This document shows positions 44,260 to 52,704 of a stretch of 64,000 bases of DNA, one piece after another. The notes under the pieces were generated by a model. It did not search any database. It was not told where the DNA came from and saw only the letters and a list, made by a program, of their open reading frames with translations. This DNA comes from a bacterium ADurb.Bin236 (GTDB lineage: Bacteria > UBP15 > UBA6099): contig MWCD01000007.1 in the NCBI GenBank assembly GCA_002069885.1, forward strand, positions 31,818-95,817, in the 5' to 3' direction. The number at the start of each line of letters is the position of its first letter. The first letter of the stretch is position 1. The position numbers and the translations under genes were made by a program.

Positions 44260-45207
44260 ATGAAAACTGAAAACGACCACAAAAGATATTTCTTCAGAGT
44301 ATTTTTCGGGCTTGCGGCGTTGTTTTTGACTGTAGGAGCTTTCAATTATGTTCTTGACCCGTTCGAGGTGAACGCGCGTTTTGACTTCGGGCTGCCGCGC
44401 GAAGCTGTTTCGATGAAAGCCAACCCGCAATTGTATAAAATCATCCAGTTTGACAGAGAGCCGTGCCCCAACATTATTCTCGGCGATTCAAGAGGGAACG
44501 CGTTCGCGCCGGATGTCGTTAGCGGGCTGACGGGCGAATGCGCTTTCAATTTTTCATTTCATGGGAGTTCACCGTCCGAGGCTCGCGACATTCTCAAGAC
44601 AGCCTCCGGCCCCGTCGTCTTGAAAAATGTCTATATGGCGCTCAATTTCGATTACATGGGAAGGAACGAGTTGCGAGACGCGGTGGCTCAAGCCGAAAAA
44701 ACCGCCGACAGCCCGTTTATTTACTATTTTTCAATCTTCACCGCGAGAATCTCAGCGAGAAACCTTTCGGATTTGCTGCGGAATAAAGAAGCGATTTCGA
44801 CGAATCCACCTCCAAGAAGCCAAGAAGAGCATTGGCGTTTCATGCTTGAAAAACGCGGCTCGCTCATATTCAGGAATATGACCTATCCGAACCGGAATCT
44901 AGGGATTTTAAAAGAGATAAAACAAATATGCGACAACGAAGGCGCGCGTCTGGTTTTTATCATTCCGCCGACCCATGCGGATTTTAGAAGTCTCATCGGC
45001 AAGCACGGGCTTGCGGATGGTTTCGAGAGATACAAAGCCGACCTTGCCTCGATATCCGAAACGGCTGACTGCGATTACGACGGAGAATTGACCGAAGATA
45101 GGAATAATTTCTCGGATCCGACCCACGTGACGAAGGATACGATGGAAAGAATCGCAAAGGATGTTTTTCATAAAGAATACAATCTCTGCCGCCGTTTGAG
45201 TGAATGA
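44260..45207 (+). CDS. Membrane-anchored SGNH-hydrolase-like partner of the MBOAT
   Basis: 315 residues: N-terminal membrane helix (about 12-32), then an extracytoplasmic domain with the SGNH pieces NIILGDSRGNAF (Ser near residue 80) and DPTHVTKDTMERI (Asp/His dyad near the C-terminus), and VFIIPPTHADF. AlgJ/AlgX- or DltD-like pattern: takes the acyl group from the MBOAT and adds it to a polysaccharide. 35 bases downstream of the MBOAT gene. Confidence 0.78.
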   Translation: MKTENDHKRYFFRVFFGLAALFLTVGAFNYVLDPFEVNARFDFGLPREAVSMKANPQLYKIIQFDREPCPNIILGDSRGNAFAPDVVSGLTGECAFNFSFHGSSPSEARDILKTASGPVVLKNVYMALNFDYMGRNELRDAVAQAEKTADSPFIYYFSIFTARISARNLSDLLRNKEAISTNPPPRSQEEHWRFMLEKRGSLIFRNMTYPNRNLGILKEIKQICDNEGARLVFIIPPTHADFRSLIGKHGLADGFERYKADLASISETADCDYDGELTEDRNNFSDPTHVTKDTMERIAKDVFHKEYNLCRRLSE

Positions 45208-45276
45208 AAGTATAGAAACGATGAAAACAAGATAGTATTTATAAACGCTTCGATTTAGGTTGAGCCTAAACCGCTT

Positions 45277-45960
45277 TTATTTAACGGCAATCGCCTTGTG
45301 ACCTATTGTGGAGAGCCGTTTCTTGTCCAATCCGTCCAGAAGATAGAGAATATGCGCGAGAATAAATTCGATAAAAACGATGAACAATATTTTTATAGGA
45401 TAGCGGAGGACTTTGATAAACAGGTTGTCAGATTTCGGAAACAGGAAAGTTTTTACATAAGCAATCTGGGCTGCCATTAAACGAAAATAGCCGCCGATAG
45501 GCATGATATCCCACGATGAGAAACCGGCGACTTCGAACAGCCGCGCGAATCCGTAAGGAGTATATCTAAAAAAGTCGTAAGGTGCCTGATGCACGAATTT
45601 TTCCATCGGCGCGGAGACGAAAACTTTGCCGCCCTTTTTCGTCACTCTGCAAATCTCGTTTAGCACGGTCTGCGGGTCTCTCATGTGTTCGAGAACTTCG
45701 GTGCAGATGACCGCGTCGAAAGAAGCGTCTCTGAAAGGCAACTGTTCAAGGTTTCCTATAACATTGATAAGATTATATCTCCAGTTAATATCTCCAACGC
45801 ACAAGTCGACGGTGTGGTAATGATGGCCGTCGACGCGCACTTGGTAGTCGGGGTCGCCGGCGGCGGCGTCAAGCACGTGAGAGCCTTTCGGGAGTTTCCC
45901 GAGTTCGTCTCTTATGAATTTGATGATGTCCGATCTTCCGTCCAGTTTGAGGTTTTTCAT
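45277..45960 (-). CDS. Class I SAM-dependent methyltransferase
   Basis: 227 residues. Motif I variant VLDAAAGDPDYQ (residues about 23-34), HTVDLCVGDINW, LEQLPFRDASFDAVICTEVLEHMRDPQTVLNEICRVTKKGGKVFVSAP (typical type-11 core). A hydrophobic C-terminal stretch (ILFIVFIEFILAHILYLL) suggests membrane association. Last of three minus-strand genes following a phosphoesterase and an acyltransferase; may methylate a surface polymer or lipid (inference). Confidence 0.88.
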   Translation of the reverse strand: MKNLKLDGRSDIIKFIRDELGKLPKGSHVLDAAAGDPDYQVRVDGHHYHTVDLCVGDINWRYNLINVIGNLEQLPFRDASFDAVICTEVLEHMRDPQTVLNEICRVTKKGGKVFVSAPMEKFVHQAPYDFFRYTPYGFARLFEVAGFSSWDIMPIGGYFRLMAAQIAYVKTFLFPKSDNLFIKVLRYPIKILFIVFIEFILAHILYLLDGLDKKRLSTIGHKAIAVK

Positions 45961-45993
45961 ATAATCCTTCGATTCCTTTTCATTAAGATCGCG

Positions 45994-47082
45994 TTATTCG
46001 TCTGCGCTGCGTCCGCCGATGAGCAGATTGTACGCGCGCGGTGTAAGGCGTTTCGCCGCGACTGCGATAAAAGTCGTTGCTCCGGCGGTCACGACCCATG
46101 TGATTGTGTAAAACATCATTATTTCGGAGTCGCTTCGAGGGAAATTAAACTTCAGATATAGTTTCTGGAGCAAGTCGAGGAAAGGAACATGAACAGCGTA
46201 AACGAAGAAGCTATATTGCGAGAGTTTTCCCAAGACGAGATCGAGATTGCCGCGCGGAGATGCTGAATATGTCCAGAAGAAGAGAATCCCGAAGAGGACG
46301 GCAAGTTTGTGGATAACGGAATGAAAAGAGGATATCGCGTCCGCGCTGATGGCCCAAAGAGTCAAAGCGGCGCAAAGCGCGTAAACGACGCCGATGAATA
46401 CCGAATATCGGTCGAGTTTTTTAATGTCCCATTTTCCTGCCCATACGCATGCGGAAAGGAAAAAGACAGGAAGCGTTTCATGGAGGTCCGACAACAGAAT
46501 GGCGTCCGTGTTGATTCTAAAAAACCAGACGCCGCACATCGCGGCCAAACCCGGCAATGGAGCCTTCTTCGCGGCGAACCAGACCAGCGGAGAGAGCAGC
46601 GTCATTATAAACAGGTCCCTTATGAACCACAAAGGCCCGATTGTGGGGAGAATGAAAAGATCAAAAGCGCGGCGCAGTATTAGAGCCGCTCCGGTATATT
46701 CGTTGATTGTTGTGTCTGTGACTGTGTCCAACCCGGCTAACATGGGAACAGAAAGAATTGCCGTTTTAAGGGCGAGAGCAATCAAGCTCCAAAGAACGAA
46801 TGGAACCAGAAGGGTTTTGACTCTGCTATAAACCTTGTTTTTATATAATTCAAGCGTTGCGTCGAATTCTTTAAAAAGGAGAAACCCGGAGATGAGGAAA
46901 AAGAACGGAACGCCCATTCCGCCGACCAGCCATGAGAAGAAAACCATGAACAGTTCAGTGAAATCGTGAGAAGTTTTGATGTCGTTGTAAATAAGGCCCG
47001 CCGGAATGTGGAACAATACTATCGCAAGCATCAAGGGATATCGGAGAATCTCGATCCTTCTTGATATGTCGTTGTCTATCAT
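45994..47082 (-). CDS. Acyltransferase-3 family membrane protein
   Basis: 362 residues, about 10 membrane helices. RRIEILRYPLMLAIVLFHIPAG has the conserved His in the first helix; GGMGVPFFFLISGFLLF and IGPLWFIRDLFIMTLLSPLVWF are family blocks (PF01757, OatA/NodX type). O-acetylates surface sugars or peptidoglycan. Third acyl-modification gene in 4 kb. Confidence 0.92.
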   Translation of the reverse strand: MIDNDISRRIEILRYPLMLAIVLFHIPAGLIYNDIKTSHDFTELFMVFFSWLVGGMGVPFFFLISGFLLFKEFDATLELYKNKVYSRVKTLLVPFVLWSLIALALKTAILSVPMLAGLDTVTDTTINEYTGAALILRRAFDLFILPTIGPLWFIRDLFIMTLLSPLVWFAAKKAPLPGLAAMCGVWFFRINTDAILLSDLHETLPVFFLSACVWAGKWDIKKLDRYSVFIGVVYALCAALTLWAISADAISSFHSVIHKLAVLFGILFFWTYSASPRGNLDLVLGKLSQYSFFVYAVHVPFLDLLQKLYLKFNFPRSDSEIMMFYTITWVVTAGATTFIAVAAKRLTPRAYNLLIGGRSADE

Positions 47083-47127
47083 AATCGGCGCTTGACCGTC
47101 TTCAATTTCAGCGGCGCTTCTCCGTTT

Positions 47128-49020
47128 TTATTTCACTATCTCGAAAGAATCTATCTTGTTGCCGCCTTGATCGATGGCCGAGAAACCGAGTTTCTTTCCG
47201 TCAATCGAGATAAGGCTGAAGTGATGGACGAACTTATGCATTTGCATCTGCGGCCACTCTTTGTACTGAGTGTCGTCGAGGCCGCCGCCTCCGCCGCCTG
47301 TGATTATGTAGTATGGGCCGCCGGGCCGGGGCCACTGGCCGCGCTCGTAATCGTGCGTGTGTCCAGAGAACACTATGTCGATTCCATGTTTTTCTATGAG
47401 AGGAACGAGATGAACGCGGACGGAGGCTTCCCCGTCGTAGTATCCGCCCGCCCAACAGTTGGAGTACGGCGGTTTGTGCATGAACATGAAATGGAAGTCG
47501 GCCGCTTTGAACTCCGGCGACTCCAGTTCTTTTAGCAGCCAATCGTACTGCGCGGTTCCGGGAACTACGCCCGCGCAACCGGCCTGCGCCTGCTGGTTGA
47601 GCATTATGAACCGGCTGTTCCCGTAAGTGACAGCGTAATAATAGCCATCGTTGGGGGGCAGCGTTATATATTTCTCAAACCAAACGACCGGTTTGCCGCA
47701 CTCGTTTCCGCAGTATTCATGGTTTCCGATGGCTGTAAAATAAGGAGTATTGATTGCCAATCTGCGAAGGGGATAGAACAGTTCCCGCGCCCATTGGGAG
47801 TAATCGCTGCCGCAGCCGACTTCATCCCCGACGTTTATGATGATGTCGGGCTTCTCCTTAATCATCAGGTCAACCGTCGGCTCGAATATCATAGGGTTGG
47901 ACTGGTTGTCGCCCCACACGGCAAATTTGAAAGGAGTGTCCCGATTGATTGAGGTTCTAAATGTGGATTCGGGAGCGGCAAGCTTGTTAGAGACAGCCAG
48001 ATACTTATATTCTGCTTCTCGTTCAAGTCCCTTTATGACGACTTTATGAAAAGTTGTCGGGGAGGGGTCGGAGACGACATCGGTCAGTCCGTCCCGGCCA
48101 TAGTACACTACTGACGGAGCGGGAGCTTTTGTTTCCCACGCCACAGTTATCTCATCCGGTTTGACGTTTTGAAGGTAAGGGCCGGCGTTGAACACCGGAT
48201 AGAGCGCCAGAAGGTCTTGCGTCGGCGCAAGAATGCTTTTTACGCGCTCCAAACCGGCGATGACCGCGTCTATGTCTTTTTCATTCTTCAGCGCTTCCAT
48301 CTCTTTGATGGCAGCGGAGACGGCGTCGGCAAGGGGTTTGTGTCTAGACGGCAATTGGTCGAATAGCGCCCCGGCGCTTTCGAGAAGAGAGGCGACATCC
48401 TCGGCGGGTTGTTTGACGGATTCCAAACGCGCGGCGCGGATTTTCGCGTAATTGAATTTCCCTTTTTGCGTCATGTCTGTGATTTTTACTCCGAGGGCGA
48501 CGCTTTCGCCGGGTTTGATTTTTCCTGTGATATCGAGCGTGTCCGCGCCCGAGAAAGTCTTTATCCTTTTGCCGTTGATATAGATTTCCAACGAGGTCTT
48601 TCCATCGAATTCGAGGAAAACAGGGCTGTCCCCGACGGGATAGCCGTTGATTTCAGAGGGCATGGTGAAGACTGTGGAGAAAACGCCCGACGGGTCTTCC
48701 CCCCAAGAGCGTGGCAGGCTTACCGCGAGCAACCCGTCAGTGGCCTCGCCGGGCTTAATAGGTTTTGCGCCCGGTTTTGAGTCGAGGAGCCAACCGCCGA
48801 TGTCCTGTCGCGCCACATCCCTAAATCCCTGCGCCGTCGCTTGAGCGTTCCTCGCCATAACGACATCGTTTTTAGCGGCTATGCCCATCTTTGCCGTGCT
48901 GACATAAGGTTTCATTCTCACGAGGTCGGCGGGAGGTTCCGCAAGACATTTCAAACTAGCCGCGTTCAGTCCCGCGACGGCAACCGCAATAATGACGATG
49001 ATGATTCTTTTTAAGTTCAT
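47128..49020 (-). CDS. Secreted metallophosphoesterase, purple-acid-phosphatase-like
   Basis: 630 residues from the ATG at 49020, which has AAGGAG 8 bases upstream (open to 49038). Signal peptide IIIVIIAVAVAGLNAAS. The N-terminal half includes a lectin-like sandwich (PVFLEFDGKTSLEIYINGKRIKTFSG) and a fibronectin-like stretch (VKPDEITVAWETKAPAPSVVYYG); the catalytic part has the metal-site motifs FAVWGDNQ, NVGDEVG, GNHEYCG, HFMFMHKPPYS and FSGHTHDYERG. Dimetal phosphoesterase with unknown substrate. First gene of a minus-strand set with the acyltransferase and methyltransferase. Confidence 0.9.
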   Translation of the reverse strand: MNLKRIIIVIIAVAVAGLNAASLKCLAEPPADLVRMKPYVSTAKMGIAAKNDVVMARNAQATAQGFRDVARQDIGGWLLDSKPGAKPIKPGEATDGLLAVSLPRSWGEDPSGVFSTVFTMPSEINGYPVGDSPVFLEFDGKTSLEIYINGKRIKTFSGADTLDITGKIKPGESVALGVKITDMTQKGKFNYAKIRAARLESVKQPAEDVASLLESAGALFDQLPSRHKPLADAVSAAIKEMEALKNEKDIDAVIAGLERVKSILAPTQDLLALYPVFNAGPYLQNVKPDEITVAWETKAPAPSVVYYGRDGLTDVVSDPSPTTFHKVVIKGLEREAEYKYLAVSNKLAAPESTFRTSINRDTPFKFAVWGDNQSNPMIFEPTVDLMIKEKPDIIINVGDEVGCGSDYSQWARELFYPLRRLAINTPYFTAIGNHEYCGNECGKPVVWFEKYITLPPNDGYYYAVTYGNSRFIMLNQQAQAGCAGVVPGTAQYDWLLKELESPEFKAADFHFMFMHKPPYSNCWAGGYYDGEASVRVHLVPLIEKHGIDIVFSGHTHDYERGQWPRPGGPYYIITGGGGGGLDDTQYKEWPQMQMHKFVHHFSLISIDGKKLGFSAIDQGGNKIDSFEIVK

Positions 49021-49349
49021 AATCCTCTCCTTTGACACAATAACTTTTCCATTTTATAGCCATATACGGATTTATGCCAGATTAACATGATTTCCATGAG
49101 GTTTTTTGCGACAAGTTTGTTTAATTGCATGTTTGATTTTTAGAAGAATGTTAATTTTTATTTGTAGCCTATTATAAAGAGACAGATTTAGAGGCTAATT
49201 TTTAACATCCAATTAAAAGGAGCGGTTTTTTCTAGCGTTGCCCGCATGAAGTAGCGGCGCTATTCTATAATTGCATACTGGCCCGGATATTTTACAAGAA
49301 ATGTCTGGACTTGAGACGTCCGGCAGCGGCGAGAAGGAAAAGGAAAAAT
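49021..49349. other. Divergent intergenic region of the phosphoesterase and diaphorase genes
   Basis: 329 AT-rich bases. On the minus strand CTGGCA-N16-TATAAA near 49055 to 49085 may drive the phosphoesterase. On the plus strand a perfect TATAAT at 49266-49271 lacks a good -35 box; it may drive the diaphorase genes, perhaps with an activator. Confidence 0.4.
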
Positions 49350-49913
49350 TTGACGGAACAGGGAGAAAGGACAAACGCTTGGAGTTGCGCGCCTGAAGAG
49401 CTTGAGGCTGTCGGCAAAACGATGGCCGCGTTCGCCGAAGGCGGAAACCTGATCGCCGCTCTTATCGCAGTGCAGCAGGTGGTCGGATGGTTGCCTGCGG
49501 AGGGCATGAAAATCATAGCCGCCAAGCTGGGCGTTTCCGAAACTACAGTTTACAGCGTGGCTACTTTCTATAACAGATTCAGGTTCGTGCCGCCGGGGCG
49601 CAGGCAGGTAAGCGTCTGCATGGGCACGGCCTGCCATGTGAAACGAGGCAATATTATTCTTGATTCATGGAAGAGACGGCTCGGGATAAAAGAGGGGGAG
49701 ACAACGCCGGACAGGGAGTACAGCCTAGACAGGGTGGACTGCGTAGGATGCTGCGCGATGGCTCCGGTTACGGTCGTCGACGGCGAGGCTAAAGGCAAGA
49801 TGACTCCCGCGTCGGTTGACGGGCTGCTTGTTCAACACGGACTTGAAGACGGGCGCGGCGGTCCGGCTGCAACGAAAAACGGCGGCCCGGAGCGCGGTAA
49901 TAAGGATGACTGA
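49350..49913 (+). CDS. NuoE-like [2Fe-2S] subunit of an NAD(P)H diaphorase
   Basis: 187 residues. Thioredoxin-like 2Fe-2S subunit: IAALIAVQQVVGWLPAEGMKII, TVYSVATFYNRFRF, and the four cluster Cys in SVCMGTACHV and DCVGCCAMAP. I place the start at the TTG at 49350 (AAGGAAAA just upstream); a TTG at 49311 is possible. Corresponds to HydC/HndA of bifurcating hydrogenases or NuoE of formate dehydrogenase/complex I. Overlaps the next gene by 8 bases. The C-terminal 25 residues are an Arg/Gly-rich extension. Confidence 0.92.
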   Translation: MTEQGERTNAWSCAPEELEAVGKTMAAFAEGGNLIAALIAVQQVVGWLPAEGMKIIAAKLGVSETTVYSVATFYNRFRFVPPGRRQVSVCMGTACHVKRGNIILDSWKRRLGIKEGETTPDREYSLDRVDCVGCCAMAPVTVVDGEAKGKMTPASVDGLLVQHGLEDGRGGPAATKNGGPERGNKDD

Positions 49914-51909
49914 CACGGTTTCCGACAGATTCGAGAAGTTGAAAGAAAAGGCCGCATCCGAGAGAGCAGGGCTTAAAGGCGGAGCGGAGGTCTTGATTAC
50001 GGTCGGGACCGCAACCTGCGGGCGTTCGGCGGGCGCGCTTGAGACGCTTGCGGCGATCAAAGCGGCGGTCAAAGAAAATTCAATAAACGCTCGCGTGATG
50101 GAAGTCGGATGTCACGGACACTGTTACGCCGAGCCGCTTGTTTCAATATCGAAGCCCGGATGGCCTGAGATATACTACGGCAACATCACGGAGGGACTTG
50201 CCCCTTTTCTGATAAAGAATTTTCTTGTGAACGAAGACCCGGCTCTGGAATGGGCGCTGGGCGCGGTGAAAGAAAACGAAATCGTGCCGTCCGTATATTA
50301 TTCGCCCCGGTTCGGAGGCGAATTGCGCCGTTTGCTTGCCCGGTGTGGCAGGATTGACCCTGAGAATATTTTTCATTACATCGCCGAGGACGGGTACTCA
50401 GGGTTGGTCAAGGCATTGAAGTCATCGCAGATGGCGGCGATAGACGAGATAAAGAAGTCGGGTCTTCGAGGGCTGGGCGGGGCGGGGTTTCCGACATGGA
50501 GAAAATGGGCTGCGGTGAGAGCGGCTGCGGCGGAAAAGAAATTCGTGATTTGCAACGCCGACGAGGGGGACCCCGGCGCGTTCATGGACCGGACGCTCAT
50601 CGAAAGCGATCCGTTCGCGCTCATTGAAGGCATGACGATAGCCGGATACGCAGTGGGCGCGGCAAAGGGTTTTATCTACGTAAGAAACGAGTATCCTCTG
50701 GCGGTGGAGAGGATATCGGCGGCTGTGACGTCGGCGAAGCGGGAAGGATTGCTTGGAACGAACATCCTCGGAAGCGGGCTGGATTTCGACATCGAGGTAG
50801 TTCAGGGCGCGGGAGCTTTCGTCTGCGGAGAAGAGACAGCGCTTATCAATTCTCTGGAAGGCAGGCGGGGGACTCCACGGTTGAGGCCTGCTTTTCCCGC
50901 CGAACGCGGATATAAAGGCTGCCCGACTCTTGTCAACAATGTGAAGACGCTCTCATACGTCTATTGGATAATGGCGCGGGGGGCCGAAGAGTTCGCTTCG
51001 GTCGGAACGAAGGACAGCAAGGGGACGGCCGTTTTTGCGCTGGCCGGAAAAACAAGGAACCCCGGCTTGGTTGAAGTCCCAATGGGAACAACTCTCAGAG
51101 AAATAATTTTTGAAATCGGCGGAGGAATTCCTCCGGTTATAAAACCCTCCCAGCTTCCCGGAGAGAAACCCGTGATGAAAGCCCGCGCGTTCAAAGCCGT
51201 GCAGATAGGCGGGCCGTCCGGCGGATGCCTGCCGGAATCTCTGCTCGACACTCCTGTGGATTTTGATTCATTGCGGGAGGCGGGCGCCATAATGGGTTCC
51301 GGCGGCATGGTTGTGATGGATGAGGACAACTGCATGGTGGCCGCCGCAGAGTATTTTCTGGATTTCACCATGAAGGAGTCTTGCGGCAAATGCGTTTTCT
51401 GTCGCGTCGGCGTCAAACACATGCTCGACATCCTGTCCCGCATAACGAGAGGCGAAGGGTCAGAAGAAGACCTTGCGACTCTGGAAGAGCTTGCGGACAA
51501 GGTGAAGAGAGGCTCGTTGTGCAACCTCGGCAAGACAGCCCCGAACCCCGTGTTGACCACATTGAGGTATTTTAGAAACGAATATGAAGCTCATATTGAG
51601 GAAAAGGTCTGTCCGGCCTGCGAATGCGAGGCATTAATCGCATATTATATAGATTTGGAAAAGTGCAGAAGGGCGTGCGACGCATGCGTGGGAAGCTGTC
51701 CCACTGAAGCTATTTACACAAGAAGCGACAGGCTGAAGGCGATAGCTCAGGAGAAATGCGTCAAATGCCATAGTTGTCTGGAGGCCTGTCCGGCGTCGTA
51801 CGACGCGGTGTTCCTTGTCTCGCCGGCGAACGCGATACCGGAACAGAAGCCGGATAAGAAATCGGACGGAGCGCGAGCCGGCGGCGGCCCTGAAAAACGG
51901 AAAGAATAA
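49906..51909 (+). CDS. NuoF-like FMN/NAD(H)-binding subunit with N-terminal 2Fe-2S and C-terminal 2x[4Fe-4S] domains
   Basis: 667 residues in the HydB/HndC layout: thioredoxin-like 2Fe-2S domain (about 20-120, TATCGRSAGA and GCHGHCYAEPL), NADH/FMN-binding core (SGLRGLGGAGFPTWRKW, CNADEGDPGAFMDRTLIE, GAGAFVCGEETALINSLEGRRG), SLBB domain, 4Fe-4S site ESCGKCVFCRVG, and a C-terminal bacterial-type ferredoxin (CRRACDACVGSCP, KCVKCHSCLEACP). The extra ferredoxin and 2Fe-2S parts are the mark of electron-bifurcating or ferredoxin-linked diaphorases, not simple NuoF. ATG at 49906 overlaps nuoE-like; one base separates it from the next gene. Confidence 0.93.
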   Translation: MTDTVSDRFEKLKEKAASERAGLKGGAEVLITVGTATCGRSAGALETLAAIKAAVKENSINARVMEVGCHGHCYAEPLVSISKPGWPEIYYGNITEGLAPFLIKNFLVNEDPALEWALGAVKENEIVPSVYYSPRFGGELRRLLARCGRIDPENIFHYIAEDGYSGLVKALKSSQMAAIDEIKKSGLRGLGGAGFPTWRKWAAVRAAAAEKKFVICNADEGDPGAFMDRTLIESDPFALIEGMTIAGYAVGAAKGFIYVRNEYPLAVERISAAVTSAKREGLLGTNILGSGLDFDIEVVQGAGAFVCGEETALINSLEGRRGTPRLRPAFPAERGYKGCPTLVNNVKTLSYVYWIMARGAEEFASVGTKDSKGTAVFALAGKTRNPGLVEVPMGTTLREIIFEIGGGIPPVIKPSQLPGEKPVMKARAFKAVQIGGPSGGCLPESLLDTPVDFDSLREAGAIMGSGGMVVMDEDNCMVAAAEYFLDFTMKESCGKCVFCRVGVKHMLDILSRITRGEGSEEDLATLEELADKVKRGSLCNLGKTAPNPVLTTLRYFRNEYEAHIEEKVCPACECEALIAYYIDLEKCRRACDACVGSCPTEAIYTRSDRLKAIAQEKCVKCHSCLEACPASYDAVFLVSPANAIPEQKPDKKSDGARAGGGPEKRKE

Positions 51910-51910
51910 C

Positions 51911-52570
51911 ATGACGGAAGATGTCACGATTTACATAGACGGGCGCGAGATAAAAGCCAAAGCCGGGCAGAGCCTGTTGCGCGCGGCTCTGGACAACGGC
52001 GTTTATATCCCGAATCTCTGCGACCTTCGGGAAAGGGAAACTCCAGAAGCGTCTTGCCGCCTTTGCTTCGTCGAGTTGGAAGGCGTCCCGGAGCCAGTGA
52101 CGAGCTGCTCGACGGGAGTGGAAGAGGGGATGGTCGCGCGGACTGACTCATGGCGCGTCAGAGAACTTGTGGCGGCGGGGTTCGAGCTTCTTATGACGAC
52201 GCATCCTGTTGATTGCGCGGCGTGTCCCGGCAACAAAAGATGCGCTCTTCAGGAAATCGCCAAGAAGATGAAGTTCAAGCTCAAATCGGGCAGGCTGCCT
52301 GAGATTCTCCGCGACGCTCCGCTCGATCTGAGCCATCCGAGGATAGGCTATGATTCCGACAGGTGCGTGATGTGCGGAAGGTGCGTGTATGTTTGCAACG
52401 AGGAAGCGGGCGCGCGCGCGATTGATTTCATCCACAGGGGCCTGAAGATGACGGTAGGCGTTTTCGGCGGCGGCCCGCTCGCGGAATCCTCCTGCATTTC
52501 ATGTATGCGCTGCGTCGAGGTGTGTCCGGTGAAGGCGTTCTACGAAAAAACGAAAGAGACGGATGTATGA
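51911..52570 (+). CDS. NuoG-like N-terminal iron-sulfur subunit (no catalytic domain)
   Basis: 219 residues: plant-type 2Fe-2S domain (IYIDGREIKAKAGQSLLRAA, CDLRERETPEASCRLCFVE, SCSTGVEEG), the His-Cys3 cluster HPVDCAACPGNKRC, and two 4Fe-4S sites (DRCVMCGRCVYVCNEE, CISCMRCVEVCPVKAF). It stops where HydA would continue into the H-cluster hydrogenase domain or FDH into a molybdopterin domain. So it is the third piece of a diaphorase module whose catalytic partner is not encoded here. It starts one base after the stop of the NuoF-like gene. Confidence 0.92.
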   Translation: MTEDVTIYIDGREIKAKAGQSLLRAALDNGVYIPNLCDLRERETPEASCRLCFVELEGVPEPVTSCSTGVEEGMVARTDSWRVRELVAAGFELLMTTHPVDCAACPGNKRCALQEIAKKMKFKLKSGRLPEILRDAPLDLSHPRIGYDSDRCVMCGRCVYVCNEEAGARAIDFIHRGLKMTVGVFGGGPLAESSCISCMRCVEVCPVKAFYEKTKETDV

Positions 52571-52599
52571 GCAGGAGGGCGGCGGCGCGCTGTCTCCGG

Positions 52600-52628
52600 T
52601 TGCGCGAAATCGCGGCCTGCAATATAAT
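52600..52628 (+). promoter_or_regulatory. Possible promoter of the 52705 gene set
   Basis: TTGCGC (52600-52605), 17-base spacer, perfect TATAAT (52623-52628). The -35 box is weak (3/6). About 70 bases of leader precede the TTG start. Confidence 0.45.
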
Positions 52629-52704
52629 TTGATGCTATTGGCGATATGAATACGCGACTTCCGCTCGATAGGGCGGGGGCGCATGAACAAATCGGGGTGA
52701 CATT

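Noticed and set aside
49350..52570. Complete [FeFe] hydrogenase or complex I operon
   Set aside because: No H-cluster domain, no membrane subunits and no NuoBCD-like genes are present.
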